Of a stretch of DNA of 64,000 nt, positions 33,592-41,098 are shown piece by piece; position 1 is the first letter of the stretch, and every line of letters starts with the position of its first letter. Location: the NCBI GenBank assembly GCA_965225915.1, contig OZ245326.1:1488001-1552000 (forward strand), given 5' to 3'. The DNA is from JAAXHH01 sp965225915 (GTDB lineage Bacteria > JAAXHH01). The notes beneath the pieces are model-generated. The model was not told where the DNA came from. It ran no database searches and worked only from the letters and a program-made list of their open reading frames with translations. A program made the position numbers and the translations under genes.

Positions 33592-34881
33592 TCAGTCCAC
33601 CAGCGCTTGGTAGACGAGCGCCCGGAGACGCTGATGGTCGTCGAGACCCAGGGCAGGGATAACCTGCGTCATATACGAAACCACCAGTTCTTCTGCCGGA
33701 TCGACCCAGTACGTGGAGTGATAAGCCCCTCCCCAGGTGTATGTCCCCGGAGAACCCGGCAATCCGTTCCAGCCGATCTCCTCCGTAATGCCGAACCCCA
33801 GGCCAAACCCGCCGCCGTCTGCCTGCCACGCATCGTGGGCATGATCGACGGTCATGAGTTGCACGGTTTTGGGCGACAGGATGCGGGCCCCATCAAGGAT
33901 GCCCCCTCGCCGGAGCGTCTCGAGAAAGCGAGCGTAATCTCCCGGCGTAGAGACGAGACCCGCGCCTCCTGAGAAGCTTTTGCGCGGTCCCTCGAGATAC
34001 ATACCCTGTCCGACCATGTGGCCAGGATCGGGAGCGCGCTCCATCCCGTTCATTTCCGTCACCGAGTACACGACGGTAAGCCGGTCCGATTTTTCCGGCG
34101 GGACATAGAAGTGCGTGTCCGCCATGCCCAAGGGCTCGAGTATCTCGACACGCAGAAATTCGTCCAGCGGCATACCGGAAGCCCGCTCGATAACCACGCC
34201 CAGGATATCCGTGGAGTAGCCGTATACAAACTCCTCGCCCGGTTGAGCAGCCATGGGCAGGTTTCCCATGCGCTCGACGGTTTCGGCAATCGGTTCGTTG
34301 CGATTCGCAAAATACCAGCCCTGGATACCAGCCTCCTCCCAGCGCTCGGCGCCGGGGCCCCACCCATACCCGATGCCGGCGGTGTGCGTGAGCAGATCGC
34401 GCACAGTGATATTGCGATTGGCGGGAACCGTCTCGTAGCCCCCTTCCTCTCTGTTCACAGCAACGGTTGTACTATCGAATTCGGGGATAAAGTCACTCAG
34501 GTCCTGGTCGATCAGCAAGCGCCCTTGCTCCTGCAAAATCATCACGCCCACCGAAATGACCGCCTTGGTCTGCGAAGCGATGCGGAATAGGTCCGTAATA
34601 TCGAGCGGTTCCTCCGCCTCGCGGTCCCGGTAACCGAACGCCCTGGCATAGACCACATGCCCGCGCCGCCCGATCACGAGTGCGGCGCCCGGTAGCCGTT
34701 TTTCCTCCACATACCCTTCAAGCACCGCATCGATGCGTGCAAGCCGTTCGGAAGAAACACCTGCCTCCTCCGGGCTGGCCGGGGCAAAAGACTGAGCGAA
34801 AACCTGAGGCGCGGAGGGCGCACAGAAGAGCAACGCCGCAAGCAACGGAAGCAGGGCGCGGAAGCGTTGTATCGACGACAT
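33592..34881 (-). CDS. Serine hydrolase, class C beta-lactamase-like (PF00144 type), exported
   Basis: A 429-residue secreted enzyme related to class C beta-lactamases, DD-peptidases and esterases. A signal peptide is clear: basic start, hydrophobic LLPLLAALLFCAPSAP, likely cleaved after VFAQ (about residue 30). The catalytic SxxK is SQTK (103-106), a Tyr-containing second motif is YST (222-224, in FVYGYSTDILG), and TYTWGGAYHSTYW near the end holds the third motif as WGG. ATG 34881 begins the signal. Function as an antibiotic hydrolase is not implied, since many members are peptidases or esterases. It occupies the place where the middle of the first fic copy should be. Confidence 0.82.
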   Translation of the reverse strand: MSSIQRFRALLPLLAALLFCAPSAPQVFAQSFAPASPEEAGVSSERLARIDAVLEGYVEEKRLPGAALVIGRRGHVVYARAFGYRDREAEEPLDITDLFRIASQTKAVISVGVMILQEQGRLLIDQDLSDFIPEFDSTTVAVNREEGGYETVPANRNITVRDLLTHTAGIGYGWGPGAERWEEAGIQGWYFANRNEPIAETVERMGNLPMAAQPGEEFVYGYSTDILGVVIERASGMPLDEFLRVEILEPLGMADTHFYVPPEKSDRLTVVYSVTEMNGMERAPDPGHMVGQGMYLEGPRKSFSGGAGLVSTPGDYARFLETLRRGGILDGARILSPKTVQLMTVDHAHDAWQADGGGFGLGFGITEEIGWNGLPGSPGTYTWGGAYHSTYWVDPAEELVVSYMTQVIPALGLDDHQRLRALVYQALVD

Positions 34882-35136
34882 GGATTCGATCCGTGTTGAA
34901 TGGCAGATGTTTCTATGCTGAGTCGGCGCTACGTTCAGGGTCTTTATGGGGTCGTATGGTTTCATTGCTACTCCTGGGACATTTTCGGGGAATTTAGATC
35001 CATGTAACACGCACACGCAGCGACTACACTTAGTGCCTACAATATGCCATGCAGGTCATGTACCACTGGAATGCAGAGCCCGTCGACCGCGTACCTTCCA
35101 CCCGAACGCGGATTCAGGCGGATGTTATATAGGAAC

Positions 35137-35216
35137 GAATCCCTGCCTTTTTGCAAGGTGTCGTATTCACGTTTCAACGAATGGATGCGGTCTTTCAATA
35201 GGCGCGTGGTAGCCAT
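35137..35216 (-). pseudogene. 5' fragment of a duplicated fic gene
   Basis: The complement begins with ATG at 35216 and encodes MATTRLLKDRIHSLKREYDT, nearly the same start as the intact Fic protein (MATTRPMRNRIQALKREYDT). I count 61 of 80 bases identical to 38672-38751, without gaps. After about 28 codons similarity stops and the frame ends at a stop. The same promoter elements precede it as precede the intact copy. Confidence 0.78.
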
Positions 35217-35222
35217 ATGGTA

Positions 35223-35290
35223 AAGTTAGTCCATACACTTATTGTTGTCAAAAGTATGTGAATAGTATCGTAGATATGCGTATCATTCAC
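35223..35290 (-). promoter_or_regulatory. Relic promoter/operator of the first fic copy
   Basis: On the minus strand TTGACA (35251-35246) is followed after 17 bases by TAACTT (35228-35223), a weakened -10. Six bases upstream of the -35 is GTGAAT (plus 35258-35263), with the inverted partner ATTCAC at 35285-35290. The intact fic promoter has the same order and nearly the same spacing. Confidence 0.5.
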
Positions 35291-35474
35291 GTTTTTCTGT
35301 CTAGTTACAGGTTATCAAGTTACCTGCGTGGTCCCCATAGGGTGAGGGGGCTCGGGCCTGATTGATCAGTAAGCACTTAACGTCATGTCGGGTTTTAGAA
35401 GTCGTTCGAACCGCCATAGGGTAGATGTTTCTTGATCCATTCCTGACCTGTCGCGTTCTATACCAGGCCAGAAC

Positions 35475-35951
35475 ACTCGGATCCATATCGACCTGCTGGA
35501 ACGGGACTGTATCGCCCAGCACACGATCGTCGCCGAGGGCGTCCAGGGCTGCGATTCCCGCAATGGGGGCTCCCGACCGCTTCGGGCTGGCGAGCCGATC
35601 ATCTTCGACCTGTTTCCCAAGTCCACAAAGACTGGCTACTTCGCCGACATCACCCGAACCGTTGCCAGGGGTCCGGTTTCCGATGAGTTCCGGAGATTGT
35701 ACGATACCGTACTGGAAGGACAGGAATCCGCGTTCTCACGCGTCCGTGCCGAGGTCGACGGCCAGGAAATCCACAAACCGCCGCGGATCTCGAAAGCGTC
35801 GCAGGTCCTCCAGGTGGGCTACGTCGTCACCGTCGAGCCCGGCCTCTACTACCCCGAACTAGGCGGTGGCGTGCGGATTGAGGACAATGTCGTGATTACC
35901 GAAGATGGATGGGTCAACCTGATGTGGCTGGAGAAGGTGTTCGATGTGTAA
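35475..35951 (+). pseudogene. Truncated second copy of the M24 peptidase gene
   Basis: Homology to the intact M24 gene starts at the codon for its residue 185 and stays in frame to the stop at 35949-35951. Over one 60-base stretch I count 56 identical. It lacks the first 184 codons and any start. It also lacks 37 codons corresponding to residues 285-321, which include His314. The missing block is bounded in the intact gene by two copies of the EIH-coding sequence (GAGATCCAC and GAAATACAC), so slippage or recombination between these short repeats fits. Metal residues equivalent to Asp229, Asp242, Glu342 and Glu357 remain, but the enzyme cannot work. Confidence 0.85.
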
Positions 35952-35971
35952 ATCAGAAGACCCTCTATGTA

Positions 35972-36592
35972 TTAGATTATGGACATCAAGAAATCTCGCA
36001 CGTCACCCAGAACAGGATGATCCAGATTCCAGTAGCCGTTCTTCGCCGCTACACCTACGGATACATGAGGATCCGGTCTTGTTGCCAGGTATGCATGTGC
36101 GCGGGCCTTATAGGGTCTGTCAATGGACATGCCCGGTATCGATTCGAAACAATCAAAAAAGCCGTCGATACAACGATTCTCCGGTTCGTCTTTGAAACTT
36201 TCACATAGAAGCGTCTCCAGCATACCTGGACGATTATCACCAGGCAAAATCAAAACAGTCACACTCGGCTTGGTATCGGTGCGATCCCCAGGAAGCACAG
36301 GTAGAGACAGACCAGCATTTTGCAAGGAAGATCGAACACTCTGGAACGCACTCTCAGCAGACGTCTCCGCGTCACGAACGATACCGATACTCCGAACGTT
36401 CGATTCGAAACCCGGCGCTGCTGCAAAGGCACGTAGAAACCCGCGCAGACCATCCACGCCACCAAAATCGTGAAGTTGGATTTCCACGTGCTCAAGGGAC
36501 AGATGCTCAATGAACGCTTCGAAAAAGTTACACTCGTCCCTGCCCTCCACAAGAAGCTGGATCTCCGATTCGATTTGTATTGCTCGTGCCAT
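35972..36592 (-). CDS. DUF3226 family, TOPRIM-like nuclease partner (putative)
   Basis: A 206-residue protein matching the DUF3226 pattern: QLLVEGRDECNFFEAFIEHL at 12-31, HDFGGVDGLRGFLRAF, then SIGIVRDAETSAESAFQSV. These resemble TOPRIM metal sites, with Glu16 in the first motif and Asp74/Glu76 in the DxD-like motif, where the second Asp is Glu. LPGDNRPGMLETLL is a further family block. TOPRIM partners of AAA ATPases in OLD, Gabija and PARIS systems are nucleases. By analogy this could be the effector of the ATPase encoded two bases upstream, but no activity is shown for this family to my knowledge. Confidence 0.72.
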   Translation of the reverse strand: MARAIQIESEIQLLVEGRDECNFFEAFIEHLSLEHVEIQLHDFGGVDGLRGFLRAFAAAPGFESNVRSIGIVRDAETSAESAFQSVRSSLQNAGLSLPVLPGDRTDTKPSVTVLILPGDNRPGMLETLLCESFKDEPENRCIDGFFDCFESIPGMSIDRPYKARAHAYLATRPDPHVSVGVAAKNGYWNLDHPVLGDVRDFLMSII

Positions 36593-36594
36593 AA

Positions 36595-37632
36595 CTAACG
36601 AACATCCAGACCGTGGCGAACGGCAGCGTCGATGGACTCGCGTTCATAGGTGACGCAACGACTAGTTCCCTCTGCAAATTCGAGCCTGTGCAGACTGAAC
36701 CTCTCGTCGCTCAATGATTCATGAGCTGCCTCCACGCATTCGAGGCTGTGAGTGGTCGCAAACACCTGTACGTGGAATAGTCTGGCAGCTTCATCGACCG
36801 CTCGCCAAACATCAGCAAGAACGGAGTGGTGAAGTCCGTTTTCGATCTCGTCCACAAGTACGAGACCATTCGGCGTGGTGCCTATGGCCAGGACAAGGCG
36901 GGCTATTTGCGTCATGCCTTCACCCATGGACGGCAGGGGTACGAGTTCACTCAACCCAATGTCGCCCCATATCATGGGCGAACCGTTCGAGTAGATTACT
37001 TCAATGCTTTCAAGTCTGGGCTCAACGGCTTTCATTGCGCTTAAGAGTATATCCCCCCGCTTTTGCCTTCTCAAGTTTGCAAGTCTGGACGCGTCATCGT
37101 GCATGCTCCTTCTTAATCGAGGAACGAGAATGATCGCGGGGAACGGAAAGCCATGTGTAGATTGATCTATCTCAAACTTATCCCCTCTAATGTGAATGTG
37201 GTTGTCGGTACCTATACCTGTATAATCGAAATACGTGAAGGTCAGGGTACAATCATCAGAGTAATCCGTTTCAGGGCGATCTAGTGGTACTTCAGTTTGG
37301 GGCTGCCACGACGACGAGATTTGCAATTCCATTTTACCGTACTTTGAATGTATTCCTGCTATCTCTATGGTACTACCCATATCCAGCCCGTTAAAAAACT
37401 GATTCCAGACATTCCATTCCGATTCGCCGAGGGTGCCGTGTTCCAGACCGCGGACGACATGAGGGTCCGATGCCATTCGCGCATTGCCAGCACCTCCCAG
37501 CAGGAATACAGCCTCGAGCAAACTGGTCTTCCCCGAGTTGTTTTTGCCGGCAATGAGATTGATATCACTCAGGTGTTCGATTTCGAGTTCTTTGAAGCAG
37601 CGAAAACCACGTATCCGCAAGCTTTCTATCAT
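36595..37632 (-). CDS. AAA/ABC-type ATPase (AAA15/OLD-like), partner of DUF3226 protein
   Basis: A 345-residue ATPase of the SMC/ABC-like OLD group. Walker A is GKNNSGKT (29-36), the signature-like SMGEG is at 235-239, Walker B is LVLVDEIENGLHHS (257-270) with Asp261/Glu262, and the H-loop histidine is His295 in FATTHSLECV. The start IRGFRCFKELEIEHL is the usual strand before Walker A. Its stop lies two bases before the DUF3226 gene. ATPase plus TOPRIM-like protein is the architecture of several anti-phage systems, so a defence role is plausible. Base composition is clearly more AT-rich than the flanking housekeeping genes, in keeping with acquisition. Confidence 0.82.
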   Translation of the reverse strand: MIESLRIRGFRCFKELEIEHLSDINLIAGKNNSGKTSLLEAVFLLGGAGNARMASDPHVVRGLEHGTLGESEWNVWNQFFNGLDMGSTIEIAGIHSKYGKMELQISSSWQPQTEVPLDRPETDYSDDCTLTFTYFDYTGIGTDNHIHIRGDKFEIDQSTHGFPFPAIILVPRLRRSMHDDASRLANLRRQKRGDILLSAMKAVEPRLESIEVIYSNGSPMIWGDIGLSELVPLPSMGEGMTQIARLVLAIGTTPNGLVLVDEIENGLHHSVLADVWRAVDEAARLFHVQVFATTHSLECVEAAHESLSDERFSLHRLEFAEGTSRCVTYERESIDAAVRHGLDVR

Positions 37633-37714
37633 GACGCTTACTCCATCTGCATCTGATGTTCTGATCCGTTCAGGAAGAACAGGGACTCATCTGGAAGGCC
37701 TGTTCATAACCTAT

Positions 37715-37742
37715 ATAGTACCGGATTCGGTTGAAACATCAA
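37715..37742 (-). promoter_or_regulatory. Possible promoter for the ATPase-DUF3226 pair
   Basis: Minus-strand TTGATG (37742-37737), a 16-base spacer and TACTAT (37720-37715), ending 82 bases before the ATPase start in an AT-rich gap. The match to consensus is moderate, and this is offered only as the best candidate in the 237-base gap. Confidence 0.3.
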
Positions 37743-37869
37743 ATCTTTCCCGGATAATCCTCCCGTATTGAAAACCCAATTTCAACCTCGCCGAACACTT
37801 TGACGGTTTGTTGTGCCAAAATAAAGGCCGGTGCGCTCGTCTGGCTACAATCAGAGCCTGGAAATGGTA

Positions 37870-38751
37870 TTAGACAAAGCAGGCCGCAATCTTCCACACC
37901 CCTCTTTCGCGAAACGCGGGAATGGTCTGCCGTCGTGCGGCGTTGGTGACGGCGGGTGCCGACAATCCGTTCTGCCTGACGTAATCCGACAACCTGACGA
38001 TTTCCGCGCCTTTAAGGTAACTCAACCTTTTGTGCAGGGACTCCGTAAGCCCGAGGAACAGGATACCTTGCATCGTCTTCGACGAATCTTTGTCCGCATA
38101 GTCCCTGAACGCCTGGTAATACCTCTCCTTCTCCGAATTGCGAATGATTATACGGGGCAAACCGAGTTGCAGAAGTTGAAAATTGATGATGACCCGTCCC
38201 AGTCTGCCATTTCCATCACAGAAGGGATGTATGGATTCGAATTTCAGATGATACAACGCGATCTTATCCAGGAAGTAAGTGTTCAAATCGCTGGTGTAAT
38301 CGATGAGGACGTTTTCCAACATGAGCTCTAAGTGCTCAGGAGCAGGCGCAATATGCGTCCCTACCCTGACGTACTCGCCCTTGCGCCGGTATCGACCGGC
38401 GATGGAATCATCGATGCCGCCCATCAGTATCTGGTGTATCTGCAGAATCAGTTCTTCCTTCAGCTCACTGTCTTTCGCCCTGATGCGCTTGTATTCCATG
38501 ACACGAGCAAGGTTCTTCGCCTCGTAAACCTCACGGACGGATACGTTCCGGGACAACATCTGCTCCAACAGTATTTTCTCCGTTTCCTCAATCGACAGCG
38601 TCGAATTCTCGATGGCGTTCGAGTTGTACACGCACTCGGGAATCTCCACTTCGTCGATCATGGACAGCAGCGAATCCTTACCCTCGCGCAAGGTATCGTA
38701 CTCACGTTTCAAAGCCTGGATTCGGTTTCTCATTGGTCGTGTGGTGGCCAT
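37870..38751 (-). CDS. fic: Fic domain protein (AMPylator-type), self-inhibited class
   Basis: A 293-residue Fic protein that would transfer AMP (or another nucleotide part) to target hydroxyls. The active-site motif HPFCDGNGRLGR (175-186) is complete. An N-terminal inhibitory helix motif, (S/T)xxxE(G/N), is present as SNAIEN (44-49), as in class II Fic proteins where the inhibitor is in the same chain. A C-terminal region with NAARRQTIPAFRERG looks like a winged-helix end. The protein starts MATTRPMRNRIQALKREYDT. A second, decayed copy lies 2.5 to 5 kb away. It is convergent with the truncated M24 copy, now separated from it by the ATPase pair. Confidence 0.88.
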   Translation of the reverse strand: MATTRPMRNRIQALKREYDTLREGKDSLLSMIDEVEIPECVYNSNAIENSTLSIEETEKILLEQMLSRNVSVREVYEAKNLARVMEYKRIRAKDSELKEELILQIHQILMGGIDDSIAGRYRRKGEYVRVGTHIAPAPEHLELMLENVLIDYTSDLNTYFLDKIALYHLKFESIHPFCDGNGRLGRVIINFQLLQLGLPRIIIRNSEKERYYQAFRDYADKDSSKTMQGILFLGLTESLHKRLSYLKGAEIVRLSDYVRQNGLSAPAVTNAARRQTIPAFRERGVWKIAACFV

Positions 38752-38757
38752 GCGTTG

Positions 38758-38824
38758 AAAATACGTTATTCACTCTATATTGTCAATTTAACGTGAATTA
38801 TCTCGAGAAATAGGATGTGTTCAC
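38758..38824 (-). promoter_or_regulatory. Promoter and dyad operator of fic
   Basis: Minus-strand TTGACA (38786-38781), a 17-base spacer and TATTTT (38763-38758), just upstream of the fic ATG. Three dyads surround it: ATTCAC/GTGAAT (38768-38773 and 38793-38798) bracketing the -35; ACGTTA/TAACGT (38763-38768 and 38789-38794); and GTGAAT with GTTCAC (38819-38824). The decayed fic copy retains the -35 and the GTGAAT element at the same six-base distance, so this layout looks functional. Confidence 0.6.
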
Positions 38825-38959
38825 GGGTATTGGGGAAAACATGAAGGACGAGGGACCCACTTCCTTACCTTGTTTTAGATCGAAGGCAATACGGTGGAAG
38901 GTCTTGAAAGCGAAGGAGAGCAGGGGAAGGGGTTCGGGATTTAGGTAGCCAGGTTCTGA

Positions 38960-40972
38960 TCAACCAGTGACAACAAGCAGTGCCTTGGCCTTCTCCACGA
39001 CGTGCCCGGCCGTAAATCCCAGGTTATCGAATACTACCTCATAGGGCGCGGAAGCGCCGAAGCGTTCCAGGCCGATGACGTCGCCCCGGGGTCCAACGTA
39101 GCGCTCCCAGCCCAGCTTGACGCCGGGTTCGACAGCCAGGCGGACGGGGACTGACGCCGGCAGAACGGACTCCCGGTACTCTTCGGATTGGGCTTCGAAC
39201 AGTTCCCAGCTCGGCATGCTGACGACGCGGGCGGCTATGCCTTCTTCGGCCAGCGAGGCCCGTGCTTCAAGGGCCAGGCAGACTTCGGAACCGGAAGCGA
39301 TGAGGATCAGATCCGGCTGTCCAGCGGTGGCAGCAAGCACGTAAGCGCCCTTGTGCAGGTCCGTGGCTGGCGCCAGATGTTCGCGATCCGGCACGGGAAG
39401 CTTCTGGCGGGTCAGCAGCAGGGCTACGGGGCCGTCCTTCCGCCGCAGGGCCGCCACCCAGGCTTCCGACGTTTCGGCGGCGTCGGCAGGCCGGATGAGG
39501 GTCAGGTTCGGGATCGCCCGTAGTGCCATGTAGTGTTCTATGGGCTGGTGGGTCGGGCCGTCCTCGCCCAATCCGACACTGTCGTGGGTGAAGACGTAGA
39601 CCGGCGCGATGCCCATCAGGGCCGCGAGGCGGATGGCTGGCCGCATGTAGTCCGAGAATATCAGGAACGTGCCGCAGTAGGGACGCAGTCCCCCGTGAAG
39701 CGTCATACCGTTCAGCGCGGAGGCCATGGCGTGTTCGCGCACGCCGAAGTGCAGGGTGCGCCCGTCGTAGTTGTCAGCCGAGAAATCCGATTCGGCTTCC
39801 ACCGTCGTGTTGTTGGACCCGGCCAGGTCCGCCGAACCGCCCAGTAGTCCAGGGATTCGGCGGGACAGGGCGTTGACGGTCACGCCCGACGCCTGCCTCG
39901 TAGCCATGGGTCCCTGGTCCGGAGCAAAAGTCGGCAGATTTTCGTCCCAGCCGGATGGCAGTTCGCCGTCCATGGCCTGTCGCCAGGTTTCCGCCAGGTC
40001 CGGGAAGGCGGCCTTGTAGGTGTCGAACGCCTGCTTCCAGGCCAGTTCCCATCCCCTGCCGTACAGGACCATCTGCTGGAAGTACTCCCGCACCTCGTCG
40101 GGAACGAAGAACTTCGGCTCCGTGGGCCAGCCCAGGTTCTGCTTGGTCAGTTCCACCTCATCCTCGCCAAGGGGCTCTCCATGGGCCTTGGAAGTGCCGG
40201 CCTTGTTTGGGCTGCCGAAACCGATGACCGTGCTGCACACGATGATCGAGGGCCGGTCCGTCACGTTCCGCGCCATCTCCACCGCGGCCTCGACCCGGGC
40301 CAGGTCGTTGCCGTCCATGACGCGCTGCACGTGCCATCCGTAGGCATCGAAGCGCAGCCCGGTGTTTTCGGAAAAGGCCAGGTCCGTCGCCCCGTCGATC
40401 GTGATACTGTTGTCCAGGTAGATAACGATAAGCCGGCCCAGGCCGAGGTGTCCCGCGAGGGAACAGGCCTCGGAGGCGACGCCTTCCATCATGTCGCCGT
40501 CGCTGGCGATCACGTAGGTGTGATGATTCACGATCTCGTGGCCGGGCCTGTTGAACCGGGCCGCCAGGTGGGCCTCGGCCATGGCCATGCCCACCGCCGT
40601 GCCAATGCCCTGTCCGAGGGGTCCCGTGGTGGTCTCCACGCCGGGCGTATCGCCGTACTCGGGATGGCCGGGGGTCAGGCTCTCCCACTGCCGGAAGTTG
40701 CGGATCTCGTCGAGGGGCAGGTCGTAACCCGTGAGGTGGAGCATTGCGTAGAGCAACATGGACCCGTGTCCGCCCGAAAGCACGAATCGATCCCGGTTCG
40801 GCCAGTCCGGGTTCCGCGGGTTGTACCGCATGAAGCGCGTCCACAGCACGTGGGCGATAGGCGCGGCTTCCATGGGGAGTCCCGGATGGCCGCTGTTGGC
40901 CTTTTGAACGGCGTCCACGGCCAGCATGCGTATGGTGTTGATGCATCGTTGCTCGAGATCATTCACAGACAC
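38960..40972 (-). CDS. tkt: Transketolase
   Basis: Transfers two-carbon units between ketose and aldose phosphates in the pentose phosphate pathway, using thiamine diphosphate. It has 670 residues, the standard length. N-terminal HSGHPGLPM-type sequence appears as NSGHPGLPMEAAP; the ThDP motif is ASDGDMMEGVASEA, then YLDNSITIDG; and the pyrimidine domain holds FGVREHAMASALNGM and THDSVGLGEDGPTHQPIEH, both transketolase signatures. The start is GTG 40972 with AAGGGG upstream. It faces the ATPase-Fic accessory zone on one side and an FGGY kinase on the other, which with aldolase forms a small central-carbon cluster. Confidence 0.95.
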   Translation of the reverse strand: MSVNDLEQRCINTIRMLAVDAVQKANSGHPGLPMEAAPIAHVLWTRFMRYNPRNPDWPNRDRFVLSGGHGSMLLYAMLHLTGYDLPLDEIRNFRQWESLTPGHPEYGDTPGVETTTGPLGQGIGTAVGMAMAEAHLAARFNRPGHEIVNHHTYVIASDGDMMEGVASEACSLAGHLGLGRLIVIYLDNSITIDGATDLAFSENTGLRFDAYGWHVQRVMDGNDLARVEAAVEMARNVTDRPSIIVCSTVIGFGSPNKAGTSKAHGEPLGEDEVELTKQNLGWPTEPKFFVPDEVREYFQQMVLYGRGWELAWKQAFDTYKAAFPDLAETWRQAMDGELPSGWDENLPTFAPDQGPMATRQASGVTVNALSRRIPGLLGGSADLAGSNNTTVEAESDFSADNYDGRTLHFGVREHAMASALNGMTLHGGLRPYCGTFLIFSDYMRPAIRLAALMGIAPVYVFTHDSVGLGEDGPTHQPIEHYMALRAIPNLTLIRPADAAETSEAWVAALRRKDGPVALLLTRQKLPVPDREHLAPATDLHKGAYVLAATAGQPDLILIASGSEVCLALEARASLAEEGIAARVVSMPSWELFEAQSEEYRESVLPASVPVRLAVEPGVKLGWERYVGPRGDVIGLERFGASAPYEVVFDNLGFTAGHVVEKAKALLVVTG

Positions 40973-41098
40973 GGTGGCATCCCCTTCATTTCAGTACGTT
41001 AATTCGGTCCACGGCCACGGAAACCTGCCCGGTTTCCGGTCACAGTGACTCATAGCAAAAACCGGTCCCAACGACCGGTTAAGATACAATCCGGTGCA

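Larger units (their letters stand above)
34882..35474. other. Non-coding stretch holding fic relics
   Basis: There is no intact gene here. It holds the 5' fragment of a decayed fic copy (35137-35216) and that copy's old promoter (35223-35290). 34882-35136 shows nothing I can assign. 35291-35474 is AT-mixed sequence leading into the truncated M24 copy at 35475. Confidence 0.6.

Noticed and set aside
35366..35461. Minus-strand frame ending WRFERLLK, similar to the end of the MTOX-like protein (FRFERLLK)
   Set aside because: The match is only about eight residues and no other part of an oxidase is found nearby, so it is treated as chance.
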